DNA of 64,000 bases. Source: JAJRRH01 sp047638815 (GTDB taxonomy: Bacteria > Bacteroidota > Bacteroidia > Flavobacteriales_D > JABDKJ01). The translations under genes and the position numbers were made by a program. Positions 18,672 to 26,075 of the stretch are shown here, piece after piece. Position 1 is the first letter of the stretch. Each line of letters begins with the position of its first letter. The notes beneath the pieces were generated by a model. It saw only the letters and a program-made list of their open reading frames with translations. It had not been told where the DNA came from and ran no database searches. The DNA is taken from contig JBLIMR010000008.1 in NCBI GenBank assembly GCA_047638815.1, positions 3,548 to 67,547 of the forward strand, written 5' to 3'.

Positions 18672-19766
18672 TTATTTCTTAATGAATCTCATTAATTTAA
18701 AAGCACAATCAAGTAGTAGAAGTTTTGGGTTTCCGTTTCTACTGAGGTTGTAATGAACCTTTTGATGAGTCATCATTAATTCCTCCACATTTTCCGGTTT
18801 TATGAAGGGTGAAAATTTCTTAACAAAATTCGATTTTTCATCAACATGAAAGGGTCTATCCGGCATAAAGTTCATAAGATTCGCCTGTCGATAGATCTCG
18901 ACACCAAAATTAATAAGATTCATTTGAAAAGTTTTACCTTTTGCTGCAACTTCATCAACCCACTTTATGGCCGCGGGTACGTTCTTTTGAAAGGCTATTC
19001 TCATCAGATCCCTGAAGCTATCCAAAAGGGCATCATCAGATTCCATATCACTTAATTGTAAGGCTAAACCAAGACTTCCCTTGCTCTCCATCACGTAATC
19101 CATAACGCTTTGATTGTCCACTCCCTTGGATACTAAAAACTCTTTTACTTCAAGATTTTTCAATGGCTTTATTTCAACTTTCTGAACGCGAGATTTTATG
19201 GTCGGGAGCATGGCATTGAAATCGGATCCAACCAGTATGATTAATGTCCCTTCTGGTGGTTCTTCAATCAGTTTGAGCATCTTATTTGAACAACCCTCAT
19301 TCATCTTTTCGGCTTGCCAAACGATTAATGTCTTGTAGCCTCCTTCATAGGATTTCAAACTCAGCTTTTTGTAAATGGCTTCACTTTCGCTCACCGATAT
19401 TATTGGCGTTTTATTCAGGCTACCCATGACGTCCAACCAATGATTATATAGCATATATGGGTTTGACAAATAGTTTTCCTTGAACTCAACCAACAGGTGA
19501 TCAGATGTTTTTTCTTTTCCTTGAATTACTGGAAAAACGATATGTAAATCAGGGTGAGTTAAGCGCGAGACTCTATCATCCATACCACCAAACATGTCTG
19601 TTTTACCCCCTGACATTACTTCATGAGCATAGGCAATGGCCAATGCCAAATTTGCCGAGCCATCCGAGCCTTGAAAGTATTGCGCATGTGCAATTCTACC
19701 GTCCTCGATGCTTGTCTTAAGATTCGTAATCAAATCTTTATGAAAACTGAAGTCTTCAAATTTCAT
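18672..19766 (-). CDS. holB: DNA polymerase III subunit delta'
   Basis: Delta' is part of the clamp loader. The 364-residue protein has the AAA+ layout, with a degenerate P-loop region (QYFQGSDGSANLALAIAYAH) that lacks the GKT lysine, as expected for an ATPase-inactive delta'. Later blocks include YKTLIVWQAEKMNEGCSNKM and LIEEPPEGTLIILVGSDFNAMLPTIKSRVQKV, the latter being the SRC-like sensor region. No zinc-binding cysteine cluster is seen. It is the first gene of a five-gene minus-strand operon ending with sufE. Confidence 0.9.
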   Translation of the reverse strand: MKFEDFSFHKDLITNLKTSIEDGRIAHAQYFQGSDGSANLALAIAYAHEVMSGGKTDMFGGMDDRVSRLTHPDLHIVFPVIQGKEKTSDHLLVEFKENYLSNPYMLYNHWLDVMGSLNKTPIISVSESEAIYKKLSLKSYEGGYKTLIVWQAEKMNEGCSNKMLKLIEEPPEGTLIILVGSDFNAMLPTIKSRVQKVEIKPLKNLEVKEFLVSKGVDNQSVMDYVMESKGSLGLALQLSDMESDDALLDSFRDLMRIAFQKNVPAAIKWVDEVAAKGKTFQMNLINFGVEIYRQANLMNFMPDRPFHVDEKSNFVKKFSPFIKPENVEELMMTHQKVHYNLSRNGNPKLLLLDCAFKLMRFIKK

Positions 19767-19840
19767 TTAACGAAGTTACCAATTCATTTTGTCATAAAAT
19801 CAGACTAAAAATTAACTCCTATAAGTGTTTACTTTGCAGC

Positions 19841-20617
19841 ATGAAATTGATAGATACTCATAGCCATATGTATTCCGATAAATTCAATGAGGATTTGGAG
19901 TTGGCTGTAAAGAGAGCCAAGGAAGTACATGTTAGTAAAATATACATGCCAAATATTGACTTGGAAAGTATTGAGCCTATGAAAAAGTTGGCTTCAGATT
20001 TTCCGGGCTTTTTTGTGCCTATGATGGGATTACATCCCTGTAGCGTAGGAGCAGATGTGGAAGAGGTATTGAGTAAGATAAAATCGGAGCTTGATCTAGG
20101 TGGGTATGTTGCCGTTGGAGAAATTGGTATCGATCTTTATTGGGATAAAACATTTTTTAAAGAACAAGAACATGCCTTCCGAACGCAGATTTCCTGGGCA
20201 AAAGAAAAACAACTGCCAATTGTCATTCATGCGCGTGATTCATTTGATGAAATCTTTAGTATTGTAGATGAAATGAATGATGATCGGCTTACTGGCATCT
20301 TCCATTGTTTTACTGGGGATATTGATCAAGCGCATAAAATAATTAATTATGGTGGGTTTAAAATGGGTGTTGGGGGTGTTCTTACATTTAAAAACTCTGG
20401 ACTGGATGCTGTTGTCAAAGAAATTGATCTTAAACATTTTGTCTTAGAAACCGACTCCCCGTATCTCAGCCCAATGCCTCACAGAGGAAAGAGAAATGAG
20501 AGTGCTTATGTATCTTTAGTCGCTCAAAAGTTAGCAGACATTCATGAGTTGCCAATAGAAAGAGTTGCAGAAATCACCACAAATAATGCACTTGAAGTGT
20601 ACAAAGAGATCAATTAG
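19841..20617 (+). CDS. TatD family metal-dependent hydrolase
   Basis: The amidohydrolase-fold protein starts MKLIDTHSHMYSDKFNEDLE with the HxH metal motif. It continues with GLHPCSVGADVEEVL, YVAVGEIGIDLYWDKTFFKE, PIVIHARDSFDE, GIFHCFTGD and LETDSPYLSPMPHRGKRNE, all hallmarks of TatD. Members are 3'-5' exonucleases or DNases of repair or housekeeping role; the precise substrate is not shown. The length (258) is typical. The ansA-like gene begins at the base right after its stop codon, so the two form an operon. A promoter-like ttactttg lies only seven bases before the ATG, which would give a nearly leaderless mRNA. Confidence 0.92.
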   Translation: MKLIDTHSHMYSDKFNEDLELAVKRAKEVHVSKIYMPNIDLESIEPMKKLASDFPGFFVPMMGLHPCSVGADVEEVLSKIKSELDLGGYVAVGEIGIDLYWDKTFFKEQEHAFRTQISWAKEKQLPIVIHARDSFDEIFSIVDEMNDDRLTGIFHCFTGDIDQAHKIINYGGFKMGVGGVLTFKNSGLDAVVKEIDLKHFVLETDSPYLSPMPHRGKRNESAYVSLVAQKLADIHELPIERVAEITTNNALEVYKEIN

Positions 20618-21682
20618 ATGAATAAAAGGAAGGTACTTATTGTGTACACAGGTGGCACAATCGGGATGGTTAGGGATTATTCCGAAGGCAGTTTAAAGCC
20701 TTTTGATTTTAACAATTTGCTTGAGCACATACCCGAACTAAACGAATTCAATTTGGAGTTGGATACGGCTATTTTAAAGGAGCCGATAGATTCATCAAAC
20801 ATGAATCCAGATGTGTGGAAAGAACTACTAGCAATTATTTCCAGCAACTATGACGATGTGGATGGCTTTGTCATTCTTCATGGCACTGACACTATGGCTT
20901 ATACAGCTTCTGCCATGAGTTTCATGATTGAGAACTTGTCTAAACCTATCATTTTCACAGGAAGCCAACTACCCATAGAGACAATCAGAACAGATGGTAA
21001 GGAAAATATAATCACGGCTATAGAAATTGCCTCGTCATATTATCGTGGCAAACCACGTGTTGCAGAGGTCGCTGTTTATTTCGAATACTTCCTTCATCGT
21101 GCCAATCGAACAACAAAATACAGTAGCGATCATTTTGACGCATTTAAATCACCTAACTACCCTGTGCTGGCGGAGGCCAATATAGAAATTGCCTATAACA
21201 AGCACAGTATGCTGAAAGTCCCTGATAAAAAGGTGACCTTTCACAATGCCGCATGTGGCGACATCACGGTGCTAAAAATGTACCCAGGGATATCTAAGGA
21301 AATGGTAAAACATATTCTTTCAAACCCTACGGCAAGTGCCGTGATTTTGGAGACCTACGGTGCGGGGAATACGATTACCGATAAGTGGTTTTTGGACTTT
21401 CTAAAAGAGTTTATTGATTTAGGCAAACTGATTATTAATATCAGCCAATGCATGCAAGGAAGTGTAAAACAAGGTTTGTATGAAACCAGTGAGAAACTAA
21501 AAGAAATTGGTGTTGTCAGTGCTGCAGATATGACTTTTGAAGCAAGCATTACTAAGCTGATGTATCTTATGTGTAGATATTCCTCTCTAAAAACCATTAG
21601 CCGAGAATTTGAAAAGAACCTCCGTGGGGAACTTACTATTAGTGAGTTAGAGTTTACCTGTCTGGAGGTGGATTCTGAATAG
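20618..21682 (+). CDS. ansA: Type I asparaginase
   Basis: Asparaginase hydrolyses L-asparagine to aspartate and ammonia. The first catalytic motif is YTGGTIGM near residues 10-17 (Thr14), and the second is HGTDTMAYTASAMSF at about 88-102. There is no signal peptide, so the enzyme is cytoplasmic, as in the low-affinity AnsA group. The 354-residue length is usual. Its ATG begins at the first base after the tatD stop. It converges on the alkyltransferase-like gene with two bases between stop codons. Confidence 0.9.
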   Translation: MNKRKVLIVYTGGTIGMVRDYSEGSLKPFDFNNLLEHIPELNEFNLELDTAILKEPIDSSNMNPDVWKELLAIISSNYDDVDGFVILHGTDTMAYTASAMSFMIENLSKPIIFTGSQLPIETIRTDGKENIITAIEIASSYYRGKPRVAEVAVYFEYFLHRANRTTKYSSDHFDAFKSPNYPVLAEANIEIAYNKHSMLKVPDKKVTFHNAACGDITVLKMYPGISKEMVKHILSNPTASAVILETYGAGNTITDKWFLDFLKEFIDLGKLIINISQCMQGSVKQGLYETSEKLKEIGVVSAADMTFEASITKLMYLMCRYSSLKTISREFEKNLRGELTISELEFTCLEVDSE

Positions 21683-21684
21683 GA

Positions 21685-22035
21685 TCAAAAATATTCAAGC
21701 TCAATCATAGGATCCCAGAAATAATTTTCAAACTTCTGAATTTTATTTTCTTTAATCGTTAAGCCCTCTTTTTCAAGAAGTAATTGCATCATATTAGGAT
21801 CAGGAAAATGATCTTTTCCAGACAATAACCCAACGCGATTTACCACCCGATGCGCTGGAAGATTCGGTGCGCTAGAATGACAAGCATTCATCGCCCATCC
21901 AACCATTCTGGCGCCCCTAGGGGAGCCAAGGTATTTAGCGATTGATCCATAATTTGTCACCTTTCCTTTCGGTATGAGAGCAACCACCTGATACACTTTA
22001 CTGAAAAAGTCTTTATTTTTCTCAGAAAGCTTCAT
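21685..22035 (-). CDS. Alkyltransferase-like protein (MGMT family, no active-site cysteine)
   Basis: The 116-residue protein matches the C-terminal domain of O6-methylguanine-DNA methyltransferase: FSKVYQVVALIPKGKVTNYG, then SIAKYLGSPRGARMVGWAMN. The acceptor motif PCHRV is replaced by PAHRV (residues 60-64, Ala61). Such alkyltransferase-like (ATL) proteins bind O6-alkylguanine without repairing it and flag it for nucleotide excision repair in the known cases. That role is inferred from the family. It is monocistronic on the minus strand, convergent with ansA. Confidence 0.88.
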   Translation of the reverse strand: MKLSEKNKDFFSKVYQVVALIPKGKVTNYGSIAKYLGSPRGARMVGWAMNACHSSAPNLPAHRVVNRVGLLSGKDHFPDPNMMQLLLEKEGLTIKENKIQKFENYFWDPMIELEYF

Positions 22036-22069
22036 TTTATATGGTGTTAAGATCTTTGGATGTTAAAAA

Positions 22070-22777
22070 TTAAAATGCGTAACCAATTGAGAGTCCAGCT
22101 CTTAATCCTAGATATACAAAAGGTGCTTCTACTCTAACAAAATCATCACCATGCTCTGTTGAGAATCTTGATCCAATTATTGTAGCATCAGATAAATCTT
22201 CGTCTATATCATTAGCCAATTGCTCATAGTCTGTGTTTTCATCATCTGACGAATATTCAATAAATACATTATGTCTGTCAGCACCTAGACCTAGGAAGTA
22301 TAAGTCTATTACAAAAGCATCTGACACTAACCATTGAGCGCCAAATTGGACACCGCCCCCGAATGTCGAAACTCCTCCTGTAACTTCATAATTTTCTCCT
22401 TCAACTTTGTCACTAAATTCAACTGAATATTTACTGTATCTTAAATATGGTGCAATATAAAAACCCCTTGGAGCACCATTGTTGCCAGTATAAAATCGGT
22501 ATTCTGGTGTAATTGCAAACCCACTCACTCTGTTTATTATTTCAAGCGCATCATCAACTTCTTCTTCGAAAAAAAATGTTGGTAGTTCTCTTGGAATCAA
22601 CGTAGTTACATTCAATGCAACTGACTGGTTGTCAGAGAGAACATACTCGTAATTAAAGTGTAAACCACCATAAAGAAAGTCTGATATTCCTAATTTAACA
22701 GCGTTTTCTTGAGCTGAAATACCGTTTGATGTTAAGCAAGCACATAGTAATAGTGCGATATAGTTGATTTTTTTCAT
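22070..22777 (-). CDS. Predicted outer-membrane beta-barrel protein
   Basis: Residues 1-22 form a signal peptide (MKKINYIALLLCACLTSNGI, then SAQ). The remaining 210 residues alternate polar and hydrophobic residues in the way of beta strands, such as GFYIAPYLRYSKYSVEF and GVQFGAQWLVSDAFVIDLYF, and it ends LRAGLSIGYAF with a terminal Phe, usual for outer-membrane proteins. It resembles the small OmpA-like or DUF3575-type barrels of Bacteroidota, but I cannot name the family. Acidic loops are notable (DDENTDYEQLANDIDEDLSD). It is monocistronic and divergent from the PrsW-like gene. Confidence 0.65.
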   Translation of the reverse strand: MKKINYIALLLCACLTSNGISAQENAVKLGISDFLYGGLHFNYEYVLSDNQSVALNVTTLIPRELPTFFFEEEVDDALEIINRVSGFAITPEYRFYTGNNGAPRGFYIAPYLRYSKYSVEFSDKVEGENYEVTGGVSTFGGGVQFGAQWLVSDAFVIDLYFLGLGADRHNVFIEYSSDDENTDYEQLANDIDEDLSDATIIGSRFSTEHGDDFVRVEAPFVYLGLRAGLSIGYAF

Positions 22778-22840
22778 AGATTTATTTTGAATCAGATTTA
22801 GAATGATTGTAGTTATTCAGTCTACTTCCTTTAATTTTCG

Positions 22841-22868
22841 TTGAATATAATGAAATTTACTACCTTGC
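22841..22868 (+). promoter_or_regulatory. Probable promoter of the PrsW-like gene
   Basis: TTG at 22841-22843, a 17-base spacer and TACCTTGC at 22861-22868. The -7 element is the same one-base-short variant seen before rnr. The ATG follows 20 bases later. Confidence 0.5.
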
Positions 22869-22888
22869 CTCATATCTAGATATAAAGT

Positions 22889-23581
22889 ATGAATTTACTG
22901 GCAATTGCCATTGCCCCTGGTCTTGCAATTGCTTTTTACGTATACTGGCATGACAGGCACGAAAAAGAACCTTTGAGTCTTGTTATGCGAGCATTCTTTC
23001 TAGGTGTAATTAGCACATTGCCAGCCGGGTTTACGAATAGTATAGGCGTTGATCGAGTCAACTATTTCTTCTACCCATACATATTAAACGATGCCATTTA
23101 TCACTTCAGCAATGTAATACAAGCATTCTTTATCGTTGGCTCTGGCGAAGAATTATTCAAATTTTTGATGCTTTTCTTATTCCTATACCCTAGGAAGGAG
23201 TTTAACGAACCATATGATGGTATTTTATACGGTGCAATGGTAGCCATTGGATTTGCAACACTTGAAAACATACAGTATGTGATGATGGGAGGAATGGAAA
23301 CCGCAATTGCAAGAATGTTTACCGCTGTGCCAATGCACGCATCCGCAGGTATCATTATGGGATACTTTGTGGGTATGGCTAAGTTCTCAAAGAAAAAAAA
23401 TCGGTACTTGTTCTTGGCCTGGGCAGTTCCAGCATTGCTTCACGGTTTCTATGATTATTTCCTTTTTGTCAATCGTTTCCCAGCTATGGCTATTGGAGCA
23501 CTTGCCTCATTGGTATTAACAGTGAAATTGGCTTTCGGGGCTATAAAAATACATAGAGATCAGTCCCCCTTCAAACCATAA
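22889..23581 (+). CDS. PrsW family intramembrane metalloprotease
   Basis: The 230-residue protein is almost all membrane segments, about seven or eight. It carries the family motifs: GSGEELFKF with the Glu87-Glu88 pair, TLENIQY (Glu126), PMHASAGIIMGYF (His150) and a later LLHGFYDYF histidine. PrsW of Bacillus cleaves an anti-sigma factor in site-1 proteolysis; the role in Bacteroidota is not established. Here no anti-sigma gene is adjacent. The nearest one in the window is the putative anti-sigma gene at 34391-34918, and a link is not shown. It converges on dprA with two bases between stops. Confidence 0.85.
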   Translation: MNLLAIAIAPGLAIAFYVYWHDRHEKEPLSLVMRAFFLGVISTLPAGFTNSIGVDRVNYFFYPYILNDAIYHFSNVIQAFFIVGSGEELFKFLMLFLFLYPRKEFNEPYDGILYGAMVAIGFATLENIQYVMMGGMETAIARMFTAVPMHASAGIIMGYFVGMAKFSKKKNRYLFLAWAVPALLHGFYDYFLFVNRFPAMAIGALASLVLTVKLAFGAIKIHRDQSPFKP

Positions 23582-23583
23582 AC

Positions 23584-24678
23584 CTAAGCCAGAAGATATT
23601 TTTTGCCTGGTCTGGACAATACAACGCCATTAAATTCAAGATTTAGAAGGTTCGAGGAAACTTTGCTCATCGGTAGCGATGACGACAAACTAATTTCATC
23701 GATGGTTATTTCACCATGTTTTCGCAATAGGTCAACTATTTTCTCTTCATCAATATTTAACTCAAAAAACATTTGAGATTGCACATTCTTTGGAGATTCA
23801 TTCTTCCATCCCAACATATCAATGAGCTCTTGAGCGTTGTTTATTAAATGTGCTCTATTCGATTGAATCAAATAGTTACATCCTTGAGAATAAGTATCCA
23901 TCGTTCTTCCAGGCACAGCATATACATCACGACTATATCCATTGGCTAAATCTGCTGTAATCATAGATCCTCCTGTCTTTGCGGATTCAACCACTATAAC
24001 AGCATCAGCAAGTCCAGCTACTATTCTGTTTCTCATAGGAAATCTTTCTGGACCTGCTTTTGTCCCACTGACATATTCGCTCATTACGCCACCTGTTTCC
24101 TGCATTTCCTTCGATATGCTTCTGTGAGCAGCTGGATATATTATATCTAAACCATGGGCAACTACGCCTATTGTTTGCAAACCGTTTTTCATTGCCTGTT
24201 TGTGAGCCGTAACATCTATACCATATGCAAGTCCACTGACAATTATTGGATCATAAGGTTTTAGATCTTTTATGAACTGTGCAATGAATTCCTTCCCGTA
24301 ATGTGTCGCATTTCTTGTGCCCACGATACTAATAATCTTTCGATCACTAAAGCTAAAACTCCCTTTACAGTACAATAGAATTGGAGAATCTTCACAGTTT
24401 TTCAACTTAATGGGATACTCTTTGTCAAGATAGAAAATGCAATTGATACCTTGCTTCTCAATAAATTTCAATTCTTCAGAAGCACGTTCCATTACGTTGT
24501 TTCCAAGAATATTATTGGCAAGTCCTGAATTAATACCCGGAATTTTTAGCAGGTCTTTTCGAGAAGTCTTGAAGACCTCTTCAACGCCACCACAGTATGC
24601 GATAAGTTTTTTTGCGTTAATAGCACCAATGCCATCAAGCAGTGTTATGGCGATTTTGTGAATCAAAGAAGTTTCCAA
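23584..24678 (-). CDS. dprA: DNA-processing protein DprA
   Basis: DprA binds single-stranded DNA taken up during natural transformation and loads RecA. A helix-hairpin-helix region is followed by the Rossmann-like domain with SIVGTRNATHYGKEF, VSGLAYGIDVTAHKQA and VVAHGLDIIYPAAHRSI, then AVPGRTMDTYSQGCNYLIQ. A C-terminal winged helix ends the protein. I chose the TTG at 24678 (METSLIHKIAITLL) because the longer frame from the TTG at 24720 would run through an exact -7 promoter element at 24697-24704. Other starts are possible. It is divergent from kdsB. Confidence 0.88.
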   Translation of the reverse strand: METSLIHKIAITLLDGIGAINAKKLIAYCGGVEEVFKTSRKDLLKIPGINSGLANNILGNNVMERASEELKFIEKQGINCIFYLDKEYPIKLKNCEDSPILLYCKGSFSFSDRKIISIVGTRNATHYGKEFIAQFIKDLKPYDPIIVSGLAYGIDVTAHKQAMKNGLQTIGVVAHGLDIIYPAAHRSISKEMQETGGVMSEYVSGTKAGPERFPMRNRIVAGLADAVIVVESAKTGGSMITADLANGYSRDVYAVPGRTMDTYSQGCNYLIQSNRAHLINNAQELIDMLGWKNESPKNVQSQMFFELNIDEEKIVDLLRKHGEITIDEISLSSSLPMSKVSSNLLNLEFNGVVLSRPGKKYLLA

Positions 24679-24696
24679 TTTTTTCAGATCTGTATT

Positions 24697-24704
24697 CAAA
24701 GATA
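24697..24704 (-). promoter_or_regulatory. -7 promoter element before dprA
   Basis: Minus-strand TATCTTTG is an exact match to the Bacteroidota -7 consensus TAnnTTTG, about 18 bases upstream of the chosen dprA start. No TTG is found at a standard -33 distance. A near match for kdsB on the plus strand (TAACTTTA, 24709-24716) lies next to it, so the divergent promoters are back to back. Confidence 0.55.
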
Positions 24705-24726
24705 GAACTAACTTTAACAATTCATT

Positions 24727-25470
24727 ATGAAAGCAGTAGTCATTATTCCGTCACGTTACGCCTCAAGCAGGTTTCCAGGTAAACCACTAGCCGTGATCCA
24801 CGACAAACCTATGGTGCAATGGGTTCGCGAAAACTCAGCGAAAGCAAGTTCGGTTGATGATGTATACGTAGCAACGGATGACGAAAGAATAGCTGAAGTA
24901 GTAAAAAGTACCGGAGGTAAAGTGTTAATGACTAGAGACGATCATCCTAGTGGGACGGATCGAATAAACGAAGCATATAATCAGTTGAATTCTGAGTATG
25001 ATGTGATCATTAATGTCCAAGGAGACGAACCATTTGTTGAGCCTGAACATATCGATTTGCTGGTAAAGTGCTTCGAAGATCCCGAAGTAAACATTGCGAC
25101 CTTGATCAAGGCATATAAACCCGGAGAGGATATTTTTGATGAGAATAAAATTCGTGTTGTGATTAATAAAAACATGAAAGCCTTATATTTTTCTCGTTCA
25201 GCAATTCCGTTTGTGAAGAATGAAGACCGCAATACATGGCAAGAAAAAACACCAATGTATCAGCACATAGGCATGTACGCCTATAGACCAAAAACGCTTA
25301 AAGAATTAACGATTCTTACTCCCTCCGCCTTGGAAATGGCAGAAAGCTTGGAGCAACTTCGATGGTTAGAAAATGGCTATGATATTCATACAATGCTGAC
25401 ACATAGTGAATCTTTTAGTGTTGATACGCCCGAAGATTTACAACGATTGATTCAGCTGCACAAGAAATAG
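24727..25470 (+). CDS. kdsB: 3-deoxy-manno-octulosonate cytidylyltransferase
   Basis: KdsB activates KDO with CTP to CMP-KDO for lipid A-core synthesis. The N-terminus MKAVVIIPSRYASSRFPGKP is the signature nucleotide-binding loop. Other conserved blocks are TDDERIAEVV, MTRDDHPSGTDRI, INVQGDEPFVEPEHIDLL and YQHIGMYAYR. The 247-residue length is standard. It is a single gene here and converges with the DUF3109 gene. No other KDO genes lie in the window. Confidence 0.95.
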   Translation: MKAVVIIPSRYASSRFPGKPLAVIHDKPMVQWVRENSAKASSVDDVYVATDDERIAEVVKSTGGKVLMTRDDHPSGTDRINEAYNQLNSEYDVIINVQGDEPFVEPEHIDLLVKCFEDPEVNIATLIKAYKPGEDIFDENKIRVVINKNMKALYFSRSAIPFVKNEDRNTWQEKTPMYQHIGMYAYRPKTLKELTILTPSALEMAESLEQLRWLENGYDIHTMLTHSESFSVDTPEDLQRLIQLHKK

Positions 25471-25478
25471 TAGACCTA

Positions 25479-26060
25479 CTATTTACCGTTCTCGCCTTTC
25501 CATTGCTCGAACACAATACCCAATTGCTCATACCACTCTTCCCCATAAGCTCGAATTAAGGGTTCTTTAAGAAATTGATGTGCTGTGACTTTCAACTTAT
25601 CCCCCAGATCACAAGCGGCTTCACAAATGGGCCAATGGTGATAATTTAAAGCGGTAAAATCTGAGAGTTGTTTCACTCGAATGGGATACATGTGACAAGA
25701 AATGGGTTTGTAAAAATCTATTTCACCCTCGCGATAGGCTTTTTCTATAGAACATTTTGCGATTCCCTTATCGTCAAAAAAAGTAAAGGCACATTCTTTA
25801 CCATTAATTAATGGTGTCACTTCATCACCGTCTGAATCAATGACTGAAACACCCTGTTGTTCAACGGCTCTTAGTCCATCTTCCTTCATATAAGGTTTGA
25901 CCTTCTCGAGAACCTCTTTGAGCTTATCCGACTCTCCTTTTGCAAGTGGTGCACCTGAATCACCTGATACGCAACACTCGCCTTTACATGCTGATAGATC
26001 GCATACAAAGTGTTTTTCAAAAAGGTCTTCACTGACCAATTTGTCCCCAATAATTATCAT
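25479..26060 (-). CDS. DUF3109 family cysteine-rich protein
   Basis: The 193-residue protein has many conserved cysteines: the cluster CDLSACKGECC at residues 20-30, then NGKECAFTFF, IAKCSIEKAYREGEIDFYKP, ISCHMYPIRV and PICEAACDLG. This layout is like the YkgJ/CxxCxxCC group of putative zinc- or iron-binding proteins, and matches DUF3109, which is common in Bacteroidota. It has no signal peptide. The function is unknown. It lies 15 bases after the large T9SS cargo gene's stop codon on the opposite reading order (upstream neighbour on the same strand ends at 26076 is the cargo gene), so it could be co-transcribed with nothing obvious. Confidence 0.82.
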   Translation of the reverse strand: MIIIGDKLVSEDLFEKHFVCDLSACKGECCVSGDSGAPLAKGESDKLKEVLEKVKPYMKEDGLRAVEQQGVSVIDSDGDEVTPLINGKECAFTFFDDKGIAKCSIEKAYREGEIDFYKPISCHMYPIRVKQLSDFTALNYHHWPICEAACDLGDKLKVTAHQFLKEPLIRAYGEEWYEQLGIVFEQWKGENGK

Positions 26061-26075
26061 GTAAATGGATTTTTT

